A stretch of 5,901 bases of DNA from Allosphingosinicella sp. (GTDB taxonomy: Bacteria; Pseudomonadota; Alphaproteobacteria; Sphingomonadales; Sphingomonadaceae): contig JASLBD010000013.1 of NCBI GenBank assembly GCA_030146745.1, forward strand, positions 1-5,901, in the 5' to 3' direction. Every line of letters starts with the position of its first letter. The stretch's first letter is position 1. This document shows, piece by piece, positions 1 through 5,877 of the stretch. A program made the position numbers and the translations under genes. The notes under the pieces were generated by a model. It saw nothing but the letters and a program-made list of their open reading frames with translations. It ran no database searches and was not told the DNA's origin.

Positions 1-1131
1 GCCGCCGCCGCGGGCGTGGATGCGCTCGGCCACGGGATCGGCGATGCCCTGGTCGACGACGAGCTGATCGCCCTGATGAAGGCGAACCGCACCGCCTACG
101 TCCCCACCCTGGTCGTCTACGAGCCGCAGGAGGGCCGGGCCTTCCTTCCGGCGGAATGGCGGCGGCTGCGGCCGCAGGAGCGGGCGCGCGAGGAGGCCCG
201 AAGGGCCCGGCAGGCCGGATCCACGCCGCCACGGGAATCGACTCGCTGGACGATCATGCGGGAGAATGTCCGGCGGCTGAAGGCGGCCGAAATCCGGGTC
301 GGGATAGGCACCGACGCCGGGATCGGGGGAGTCTATCACGGCTCCTCGACCCTGCGCGAGATCGGCTGGCTGGCGAAGCTGGGCTTCACGCCGGCAGAGG
401 CGCTGGCCGCCGCGACCAGCGTCAGCGCGGGCATCCTCCGCCAGAGCGGCGACCACGGCCGCATCGCCCCGGGGCAGCGCGCCGATCTCGTCCTGACCGG
501 CGGCCGGCCCGACGAAAATCTCGCATATCTCCACGACGTCCGGCGAGTCTTCGTCGCCGGGCGCGAGATGCCGCTCGATCGCCTGGCGCGCCAGCTCCGG
601 GACGACCGCCCGTCCCCCTTGCTGGTGCATCGAATGCGGGGCCCGATCCACACCGGCGCCGGCCCCGACGGCCGGACCGACCTCGGTACGCTGCCCGTCG
701 AGGGTACCGACCCCGGGCTCGATCACAGCCATCTCGACCTTGCGCACGCGCCCGGCGGCCGCCTGTTCCTGATGGCCGGGATGGGCGCCGCGCCGCAGCC
801 CTTCGCTGAGCTGCATCTTCCGCTGACCAGGGGCGCCGTCCAGATCGCCGATGCGAGCGGCTTTTCCGGAATTGCCTTCGAAGCGCGGGGCGCCGGCGAC
901 TATGCCTTGCTGCTCAACAGCTACGCCATCCACCCGCGCAGCTGGTTCCGGACCTCGTTCGAAGCCGGCGAGACCCGGCGGGAGATCCGGATTCCCTTCA
1001 CGGCGTTCCAGAGCCCGCTTGCCGAGGCGCGGCTCGATCCCGCGCGCCTGCGGGCCCTCTTGTTCCGCCTCGAAGGCGAGCCGGGCGGCGGCGCTTGGCT
1101 GGAGCTCGGCGAGATCCGCTTCTACCCGTAA
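1..1131 (+). CDS. Amidohydrolase (imidazolonepropionase/prolidase-like) with C-terminal CIA30-like domain, 5'-truncated
   Basis: The reading frame is open from base 1 to a TAA at 1129-1131, giving the last 376 residues of a protein whose start lies outside the window. The GTG at 16 is internal coding sequence, not a start. Residues are numbered from base 1. The first part is the end of an amidohydrolase TIM barrel of the COG1228 type: a GVDALGHG segment near residues 5-12 with a likely metal-binding His, PTLVVYEP near 35-42, and the metal-ligand motif GTDAG (Asp at 105). GFTPAEALAAAT and GRIAPGQRADLVL follow (about 128-165) and lead into the C-terminal composite domain. This family hydrolyses cyclic amides or Xaa-Pro-like peptides; the substrate here is unknown. 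About 170 further residues follow, predicted beta-rich. Segments such as GFSGIAFEARGAGDYALLL, REIRIPFTAF and the closing WLELGEIRFY resemble the CIA30 galactose-binding-like fold. The missing N-terminus hides the HxH motif and any signal peptide. The gene converges on the leftward operon across the 1137-1222 repeat. Confidence 0.85.
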   Translation, partial: AAAAGVDALGHGIGDALVDDELIALMKANRTAYVPTLVVYEPQEGRAFLPAEWRRLRPQERAREEARRARQAGSTPPRESTRWTIMRENVRRLKAAEIRVGIGTDAGIGGVYHGSSTLREIGWLAKLGFTPAEALAAATSVSAGILRQSGDHGRIAPGQRADLVLTGGRPDENLAYLHDVRRVFVAGREMPLDRLARQLRDDRPSPLLVHRMRGPIHTGAGPDGRTDLGTLPVEGTDPGLDHSHLDLAHAPGGRLFLMAGMGAAPQPFAELHLPLTRGAVQIADASGFSGIAFEARGAGDYALLLNSYAIHPRSWFRTSFEAGETRREIRIPFTAFQSPLAEARLDPARLRALLFRLEGEPGGGAWLELGEIRFYP

Positions 1132-1136
1132 ACACC

Positions 1137-1222
1137 GTCGTCCCAGCGAAAGCTGGGACCCCAGGGGGTGAATATCTCCGCGCTTTTCACCCGCCGGGGC
1201 CCCAGCCTGCGCTGGGGCGACG
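1137..1222. repeat. Palindromic intergenic repeat A between convergent genes
   Basis: Two arms of about 36 bases (1137-1172 and about 1187-1222) are near-perfect reverse complements and could fold into one long stem. Each arm also holds its own hairpin: TCCCAGC-GAAA-GCTGGGA at 1141-1158, and CCCCAGC-CTGC-GCTGGGG at 1200-1217. The outer base pair differs between arms (T-A against C-G) but stays paired. The element fills nearly all of the 95-base gap between the amidohydrolase stop at 1131 and the oxygenase stop at 1227. It may end transcription from both sides, although no T-tract follows the stems, so that role is inferred. The core resembles dispersed palindromic repeats common between genes of alphaproteobacteria and some other proteobacteria. 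Confidence 0.85.
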
Positions 1223-1226
1223 TGTC

Positions 1227-2063
1227 CTACACATAATGCGGCTCGCCCCGCTCGCGCAGGGCCTCATAATGGACGAGGGCCGGCTCGGGCCCGAACGGCA
1301 CCGGCTCCCCGCCGCTGAACGCCCATTCGCCGCGGTCGCAATCCTGGGCCCGCACATAACCGTTCACATAGAGGCGGCGGCGATGGTCCGACCGGTTGAC
1401 GCCCGAGCCGTGCACGAGGAACGGGCTCCACATGGCCAAGTCTCCGGGCTCGAGGACGACTTCGATGGCGTCCTCGGGGTCGAGGCCGGCGGAGCGCAGC
1501 ACCGCGTCATCCATGGCGACTCCCAGCACTTCGCGAGGCGTGTCCAGCTTCAGGTCGCCGTTCAGATGGCTCCCCGGGATGAAGCGCATGCAGCCCGCCT
1601 GCGAGGTCTGCGGATCGATCGCCAGGCCGGTCTGCACGTAGGAATTGCCGAGGTTGCGATAGGCGTGCGCCGGCTCGCGGAACTGGCAATCCTGGTGCCA
1701 GGCGAACTCGGCCCGGCCGCCGGGCTCCTTCCAGTGGATCTGGTTGATGATCTGCTTGAGGTCGCCGCCGAGCAGTGGCTCGAGCAGCTGCGCCATGCGC
1801 CGGTCGAGACGGACCCCGTTCAGCACCGGCTGATGATAAGAGGGCCACTGGACCATCCGCACCTCCGGCCCGCCCTCAGCACCGGCTGCGACGTTGTAGA
1901 AGAGGTTGCCGTGGCGGAAGCTGCGGCCGTGCCGAACCGCCTCCGAATGAATTTCGTCCGCCGCCGCGCCGATGCTCCGCACCTCGTCCGGCGAGAAGAC
2001 CCCGCGGAGGATCGCATATCCCTCCCGCCGGTAACGGGCGACGTAGCCGCTGTCATGCTCCAC
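1227..2063 (-). CDS. Phytanoyl-CoA dioxygenase (PhyH) family Fe(II)/2-oxoglutarate oxygenase
   Basis: The 278-residue product is a normal length for bacterial PhyH-family oxygenases, which use Fe(II), O2 and 2-oxoglutarate to hydroxylate small molecules. The iron-binding triad is visible: His123 and Asp125 in AWHQD, and the distal His218 in LVHGSGVNRS. The Arg cluster at 228-230 (HRRRLYVNGY) probably binds the 2-oxoglutarate carboxylate. An opening motif typical of the family, YRREGYAILRGVFSPDEV, lies at residues 11-28, and GCMRFIPGSH at 157-166 precedes the core strands. There is no signal peptide, so the protein is probably cytoplasmic. The start is a GTG; no in-frame ATG is available nearby. 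GGAG at 2073-2076 lies 9 bases before the GTG, inside the end of the upstream deacylase gene, and only 6 bases separate the two genes, so the pair is probably translationally coupled. The substrate is unknown. Known relatives hydroxylate acyl-CoAs, ectoine and free amino acids, and context favours an amino-acid-related substrate, but this is inference. Confidence 0.9.
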   Translation of the reverse strand: MEHDSGYVARYRREGYAILRGVFSPDEVRSIGAAADEIHSEAVRHGRSFRHGNLFYNVAAGAEGGPEVRMVQWPSYHQPVLNGVRLDRRMAQLLEPLLGGDLKQIINQIHWKEPGGRAEFAWHQDCQFREPAHAYRNLGNSYVQTGLAIDPQTSQAGCMRFIPGSHLNGDLKLDTPREVLGVAMDDAVLRSAGLDPEDAIEVVLEPGDLAMWSPFLVHGSGVNRSDHRRRLYVNGYVRAQDCDRGEWAFSGGEPVPFGPEPALVHYEALRERGEPHYV

Positions 2064-2069
2064 GCTCTT

Positions 2070-3656
2070 CTACTCCACTTCGCGCGTCTTCGAAGGGCAG
2101 GTCCCCGGGGTCGGCCGGTGCGGCAAGGCGCGTCCACCCGCCCTGCCGGTGAGAACGCCTTTGTCGACGGCAAGGATTCCGTTGACGAGGACGGTGGACA
2201 CGCCGACGGCGGTCAGCGCCGGCTGCGCATAAGTGGCTCGGGCGGCGTAGCGCGCGGGATCGAAGACGACGACGTCGGCGAAGGCGCCGGCCTTCAGCCG
2301 CCCGCGGCCCTGGAGGCGGAAGGTGTCGGCGGCCAGCGTCGAGCTTCGCTCGATGAACTCGCGCAAGTTGAGGACCCGCTCGGCGACGACGTATCTTGCA
2401 TATTTGCGCGCGAAGCTGCCGTAGGTGCGGGGATGCCCGGTCGAGGCGTCGGAGCCGGTCATCACCCAGGGCCGGCGCATGAACGCCTTTATGTCCGGCT
2501 CGATCTGGTTGAACGAGGCGACCGCCGGGTCCCCTTCCCGGATCACCGCGACGGCGGCGGCGACCGCGTCCTCGCCGCGGTCCCTGGCGATGTCGGCGAG
2601 GGTTCGTCCGCTCAACTTCCCCTCGGTGACGAGGAGGGACGCCGCGCCGCCCCGCCTTCGCAGATTCTCGGCCATGTCGGCGCGCAGGCGCCCGGCGAAG
2701 GCCGGATCGTCGAGCCGCTCGAGCAGCTTCTCGCGGCCGCCGTCCTGCGCCCAGAGCGGAATCAGCGAGGCGGCGAGACTGGTGCCGGAGGCGGACCAGG
2801 GATATTGGTCGGAGGTGACCGCCTGGCCGGCCCGCCGCGCCGACTCCACCTTGGCAATGATGGCCGGCGCCTGGCCCTGGACGTCGACTCCGAGCGCCTT
2901 GATGTGGGAAATATTGACGGGGATGCGAGCCTCGCGCCCGATCACGATCGCCTCGTCGACGGCGGCGGCGAGGCCGACCGTGTAGGAAGATTCGTCGCGT
3001 ATGTGGCTGTCGTAAGTGCCGCCGCGCCCGCCGGCCTCGCGGGCGAGCGCGGCCACCTCCGCCGTCGTGGCGAAGCTCTGGGGGGCGTAGAAGAGGCCCG
3101 TGGAAAGGCCCAGCGCGCCCTGGCACATGGCCCCGGCGACCAGGCTCCGCATGCGCGCCAGCTCTGCTTCGTCCGGCGACCGGTCGGCGGCGCCCATGAC
3201 CTGCCGGCGCACGGCGCCGAACCCGACATAGGCCGCGTAGTTGATCCCCACCGGCCGGGCCGCGGCGCTTCCGAGCACCCTGGCGACGTCGGTATCGCCG
3301 GCCCCGTCATTGCCGATGAAGGCGGTGGTGACGCCCTGCATCAGGAAAGCGGGGATCAGGCGGATGCGCCGGTCGTCCGAGGCGAGGTCCTCGCCGACAT
3401 GGGTGTGGGGGTCGATGAAGCCGGGCGCGACGATCATGCCCCGGGCGTCGATCACCCGCTTCGCCGCTCGGGGGAGCCGCCGTCCGACCGCGCTGATGCG
3501 GTCGCCGGTGATGGCGACGTCGCCAGTGAACGGCGCCTGGACTCCGGTATAGACGGTGCCGCCGCGAATCAGCAGATCCACCGGCTCCGGCGCCGGCGCG
3601 GCTCCGATGGCGAGGAACGCCAAGCTAAAGACGAGAGCGTGACGGCATCCAGACAT
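2070..3656 (-). CDS. Exported N-acyl-D-amino-acid deacylase (D-aminoacylase family, COG3653)
   Basis: The 528-residue protein belongs to the amidohydrolase superfamily branch that removes acyl groups from N-acyl-D-amino acids. Visible family motifs are GFIDPHTH (metal ligands His84, His86), QGVTT at 107-111, GALGLSTGLFYAP at 180-192, SHIRDES (His218), ISHIKA (His251), DQYPW at 283-287 and TGSDASTGHPR at 400-410 with catalytic Asp403. The N-terminus has a basic start, a hydrophobic stretch (HALVFSLAFLAIGAA) and small residues near position 20, a good signal peptide, so the enzyme should act in the periplasm. The ATG at 3656 is preferred to an in-frame ATG at 3752: the latter would translate repeat B and bury the signal peptide, whereas GAGGGG lies 8 bases upstream of 3656. 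The residue matching the metal-site Cys of classical D-aminoacylases (GNCG) is Asp117 here (GNDG). Cys178 lies elsewhere and is not its counterpart. Exact acyl and amino-acid specificity cannot be read; the dgcNA neighbours suggest N-acyl-D-glutamate or other D-amino-acid conjugates. Confidence 0.9.
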   Translation of the reverse strand: MSGCRHALVFSLAFLAIGAAPAPEPVDLLIRGGTVYTGVQAPFTGDVAITGDRISAVGRRLPRAAKRVIDARGMIVAPGFIDPHTHVGEDLASDDRRIRLIPAFLMQGVTTAFIGNDGAGDTDVARVLGSAAARPVGINYAAYVGFGAVRRQVMGAADRSPDEAELARMRSLVAGAMCQGALGLSTGLFYAPQSFATTAEVAALAREAGGRGGTYDSHIRDESSYTVGLAAAVDEAIVIGREARIPVNISHIKALGVDVQGQAPAIIAKVESARRAGQAVTSDQYPWSASGTSLAASLIPLWAQDGGREKLLERLDDPAFAGRLRADMAENLRRRGGAASLLVTEGKLSGRTLADIARDRGEDAVAAAVAVIREGDPAVASFNQIEPDIKAFMRRPWVMTGSDASTGHPRTYGSFARKYARYVVAERVLNLREFIERSSTLAADTFRLQGRGRLKAGAFADVVVFDPARYAARATYAQPALTAVGVSTVLVNGILAVDKGVLTGRAGGRALPHRPTPGTCPSKTREVE

Positions 3657-3664
3657 CCGCTCGA

Positions 3665-3691
3665 CCCCTCTCCCGCTTTTCGCGGGAGAGG
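3665..3691 (-). promoter_or_regulatory. Ribosome binding site of the deacylase gene inside a repeat hairpin
   Basis: On the minus strand the purine run GGGAGAGGGG (3674-3665) ends 8 bases before the deacylase ATG at 3656, a good Shine-Dalgarno position. Most of it is the 3' half of a 10-bp hairpin, CCTCTCCCGC / GCGGGAGAGG, with a 5-base loop (3691-3667). The ribosome binding site could therefore be masked when this hairpin, or the larger foldback, forms in the mRNA. The geometry is read directly; any control role is inferred. Confidence 0.55.
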
Positions 3692-3804
3692 AGGGGCCCA
3701 AGCGCAGCTTGGGAGGTGAGGGTCTGTACACCGGAGTCAGCAAGACCCTCACCTCCCACCGCTTCGCGGCGGGCCCCTCCTCTCCCGTAAGAACGGGAGA
3801 GGGG
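3665..3804. repeat. Large structured foldback repeat B between dgcA and the deacylase gene
   Basis: Two arms of about 60 bases (3665-3725 and 3743-3804) are reverse complements around a 17-base centre. Perfectly complementary blocks include 3711-3725 with 3743-3757 (15 bp), 3683-3699 with 3771-3787 (17 bp) and 3665-3675 with 3794-3804 (11 bp). Each arm also contains two hairpins: 3667-3691 and 3697-3713 on the left, 3755-3773 and 3779-3802 on the right. Hairpin stems differ between arms yet remain paired, for example CCCAAGC/GCTTGGG against a GCCGC/GCGGT-type stem. The element occupies most of the 166-base gap inside the operon. It looks like a dispersed palindromic element rather than a gene. 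It may stabilise, attenuate or gate the downstream message. Confidence 0.85.
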
Positions 3805-3822
3805 CCAGGACACCTGCGACGT

Positions 3823-4812
3823 TCATCTACTCCCCCAGAAACCCGGCGCGGGCGGCACGAGCAAGCCGCCTTCGTCCCTGACGCCCCCGTCCCTGTCCTC
3901 CCTCAGCCACAGCGGGCCGTCAAGGTCGACGAAATCGGAGAGAGCGGCGACATGGAAGGCCGGCGCGATCGAAAGGGAGGAGCTGACCATGCAGCCCGTC
4001 ATCAGGATGAGGCCGCGGGCCCGTGCGGCGTGCGCGAGGTCGAGCGCGGCGGTGAGCCCTCCGGTCTTGTCCAGCTTGACGTTGACGGCCTGGTATCGAA
4101 GCGCGATCCGGTCGAGATCGGCGGCGACATGGACCGCTTCATCGGCGCAGATCGGAACCGCCGGTATGAAGCCCGCAAGCCACGAATCCGAATCGGCCGC
4201 CACGGGCTGCTCGACCAGGTCGACCTCCGCTTCGAAGAGGACGGTCTGCATGTCCTCCAGCAGTCGCCGGTCCCAGCTCTCGTTCGGGTCGACGATGAGC
4301 GCCGCCCCCGGCGCCGCGGCGCGGACGGCGCGGATTCGCGCGGCGGGATCGTCGGCGTCGACCTTGATCTTGAGCAGCGGCGCATCGGCGTGGCGCGCCG
4401 CCGCCTCCGCCATCGCGTCGGGCGTGTCGATTCCGATCGTGAGGGCGCTGACCAGCGGCGCCGGGGCGGCCAGGCCCGCGAGACCGGCAACGTCGACTCC
4501 GGCGCGCCGGGCCTCCAGATCCCACAAGGCGCAATCGACGGCGTTGCGGGCCGCGCCCGGAGGGAGGAGCGACTGGAGCGCGTGCCGCCCGGCACCGGCT
4601 TCGACCGCCGCCCGGGCCCCTTCGATCGCGGCGAGCGAGGTTTCGACGCTCTCGCCGTAGCGCGCATAAGGCACGCCCTCGCCGCGGCCGGCGACCCCGT
4701 CTTCCGTCACCGTCACAATTATCACGTCGGCGGCCGTCTTCACGCCGCGCGCGATCCGGAACGGCCGGCTCAGCGCGAGGCGATCGTGCTGGGCGCGCAG
4801 TGAGCGAGACAC
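3823..4812 (-). CDS. dgcA: N-acetyl-D-glutamate racemase / dipeptide-epimerase-type enolase superfamily enzyme
   Basis: A 329-residue member of the muconate-lactonising subgroup of the enolase superfamily, closest in motifs to L-Ala-D/L-Glu epimerases and to DgcA, which racemises N-acetyl-D-glutamate to N-acetyl-L-glutamate. Visible elements are the catalytic KIK at 148-150; metal ligands in DPNESW (Asp175), EQPV (Glu201) and ADEA (Asp224); the opposite-face lysine region NVKLDKTGG (Lys246/Lys249); MTGCMVSSSLSIAPA at 271-285; and the DLD motif at 296-298, which in dipeptide epimerases contacts the substrate amino group. The frame is open far upstream, antisense-free but overlapping dgcN. The GTG at 4812 is chosen because family proteins begin just before the segment LSRPFRIARG; no ATG is available there. 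The start lies 43 bases inside dgcN, so coupled translation is likely. Pairing with dgcN supports the DgcA assignment. A muropeptide-type Ala-Glu epimerase is the main alternative, since sequence motifs alone do not separate the two. Confidence 0.85.
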   Translation of the reverse strand: MSRSLRAQHDRLALSRPFRIARGVKTAADVIIVTVTEDGVAGRGEGVPYARYGESVETSLAAIEGARAAVEAGAGRHALQSLLPPGAARNAVDCALWDLEARRAGVDVAGLAGLAAPAPLVSALTIGIDTPDAMAEAAARHADAPLLKIKVDADDPAARIRAVRAAAPGAALIVDPNESWDRRLLEDMQTVLFEAEVDLVEQPVAADSDSWLAGFIPAVPICADEAVHVAADLDRIALRYQAVNVKLDKTGGLTAALDLAHAARARGLILMTGCMVSSSLSIAPAFHVAALSDFVDLDGPLWLREDRDGGVRDEGGLLVPPAPGFWGSR

Positions 4813-5801
4813 AGGAGCTCGACGATGGGGCCGACGCCGAAGGCGATCGGGTCGGTCGTGGGCAAGTCCAGCCGGTCCGCGATCCGGTCGCAAAGGCGCC
4901 GCGCCTCGGCCGGCTTCATTCCCGACGTATTGAGGCAGACGCCCGCGGCGCGGACGCCCGGACTGGTCACCCGGGCGGCCTCGAGGTTGCGCTCCAGGCA
5001 TTCGGCCAAGTCCGGAAGCGGCCGTCCGGGAAGGCCGCGCATATGATCGCGGCCGGGCCTGTGGCAGAGTACGATCGCCTCGGGCTGGGCGCCGTGGAGA
5101 AGGCCCGTAGAGACTCCCGCGAAGGACGGATGGAAAAGCGAGCCCTGCCCCTCGATCACGTCCCAGCCGTTGTCGTGGCGGGCGGGGGCGAGCTGCTCGA
5201 TCGCCCCGGAAATGAAATCGGCGACGACGGCGTCGACCGGCACCCCGCTCCCGGCGATCAGGATGCCGGTCTGGCCGGTCGCCCGGAAATCGGCGACCAG
5301 CCCGCGCTCCCTTAGTCCCGCGGCGAGCGCCAGCGAGGCGTACATCTTGCCGACCGAGCAATCGGTGCCGACCGTCAGCAGGCGATGCCCGGCGCGAGGA
5401 TAGCCGGTGCCGACGGCGAGGCCCGCCGGCGGCTCGCGGACGTCGAAGAGCCGGAGTCCCCGCTCCCGGGCGAGGGCGACCAGGGTGGGCTGGTCGCGAA
5501 GCCGCTGGTGAAGGCCGGCGGCGACGTTCAGCCCGGCCGCCAGCGCGATGGCGGCATCCTCGATAAGATCGGCGCCGAGCCTTCCGCCGGCGCCGGCGAT
5601 TCCGAGCACCAGGGTCCGGGCGCCCGCCTCCGCTCCGCCGGCCATGTCGAGACGCGGAAGGCCCAGGGTCAGCGGGCAATCGTCGTGGCGGAACTCGCCG
5701 ACGCACCGATCCCGCCGGAACGTGGCCAGGCCGCGCGACGTCTTGATGCCCATCGCATCGGCGCTGTGGCCGAGATAGAGGAGATAAGGCCCCGGGATCA
5801 T
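4770..5801 (-). CDS. dgcN: D-glutamate N-acetyltransferase DgcN (DUF1611 family)
   Basis: The 343-residue protein has the two-part architecture of the DUF1611 family. An N-terminal domain (about 1-135) has the segment MGIKTSRGL and a glycine-rich LVLGIAGAGG. A C-terminal domain begins with the P-loop-like GTDCSVGKM (145-153), then ATGQTG (174-179), IEGQGSLFHP (216-225) and CLNTSG (289-294). In a marine Pseudoalteromonas, DgcN was shown to acetylate D-glutamate to N-acetyl-D-glutamate, the substrate of DgcA; that reaction is transferred here by family and by the adjacent dgcA. The protein has no signal peptide and should be cytoplasmic. It is the first gene of the leftward operon. The ATG at 5801 has only a poor Shine-Dalgarno match upstream, and the frame is open to the window edge but offers no better start. 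Its last 43 bases overlap dgcA. Older annotations would call it a conserved DUF1611 protein, and specificity for D-glutamate rather than another D-amino acid is not proven. Confidence 0.87.
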   Translation of the reverse strand: MIPGPYLLYLGHSADAMGIKTSRGLATFRRDRCVGEFRHDDCPLTLGLPRLDMAGGAEAGARTLVLGIAGAGGRLGADLIEDAAIALAAGLNVAAGLHQRLRDQPTLVALARERGLRLFDVREPPAGLAVGTGYPRAGHRLLTVGTDCSVGKMYASLALAAGLRERGLVADFRATGQTGILIAGSGVPVDAVVADFISGAIEQLAPARHDNGWDVIEGQGSLFHPSFAGVSTGLLHGAQPEAIVLCHRPGRDHMRGLPGRPLPDLAECLERNLEAARVTSPGVRAAGVCLNTSGMKPAEARRLCDRIADRLDLPTTDPIAFGVGPIVELLCLAHCAPSTIASR

Positions 5802-5820
5802 GGCGCCAGAGTATCGCCCC

Positions 5821-5853
5821 GCGGTCCGCTTCGAAGCATAGCGAGTGGACCGC
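5821..5853. promoter_or_regulatory. Inverted repeat with nested 10-bp palindrome upstream of dgcN
   Basis: GCGGTCC at 5821-5827 is the reverse complement of GGACCGC at 5847-5853. Between them lies the perfect palindrome GCTTCGAAGC (5828-5837). The site ends about 20 bases before the dgcN start and could be an operator or a leader hairpin. Such short GC-rich palindromes also arise by chance in DNA this rich in G and C. Confidence 0.35.
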
Positions 5854-5862
5854 TCGCCATAA
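5835..5862 (-). promoter_or_regulatory. Weak candidate promoter for the dgcN operon
   Basis: On the minus strand TTATGG (5862-5857) and TATGCT (5840-5835) are separated by 16 bases and could serve as -35 and -10 elements. Transcription would start near 5828, giving a leader of roughly 27 bases before the dgcN ATG. The match to consensus is poor; the region is slightly more AT-rich than its surroundings, which is the main support. Confidence 0.25.
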
Positions 5863-5877
5863 TCTCCCGTTATGGCG
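5855..5877. promoter_or_regulatory. LysR-type palindromic operator candidate upstream of dgcN
   Basis: A perfect 8-bp inverted repeat, CGCCATAA-N7-TTATGGCG, lies 54-76 bases upstream of the dgcN start. Its core, ATAA-N7-TTAT, has the T-N11-A form bound by LysR-type regulators, and its position is usual for such sites. It overlaps the candidate -35 element. No regulator gene is visible in the window; one may lie to the right. Confidence 0.55.

Noticed and set aside
1095..3719. An 874-codon open frame on the plus strand
   Set aside because: It runs antisense to the oxygenase and deacylase genes, shows no recognisable domain, and begins through repeat A, giving the VVPAKAGTP peptide typical of translated palindromic repeats. 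It is a product of high GC content.
3657..3752. Longer deacylase start at the ATG at 3752
   Set aside because: The extra 32 residues translate repeat B and would put a charged segment before a good signal peptide; a Shine-Dalgarno sequence sits at the downstream ATG.
3709..4803. A 364-codon plus-strand frame opposite dgcA
   Set aside because: It has no family features, starts inside repeat B and mirrors the epimerase codons. The epimerase has clear catalytic motifs.
4813..5706. Upstream extension of the dgcA frame by 298 codons
   Set aside because: The translated extension is Arg/Pro-rich low-complexity sequence that shadows dgcN in another frame; family homology begins only near 4800.
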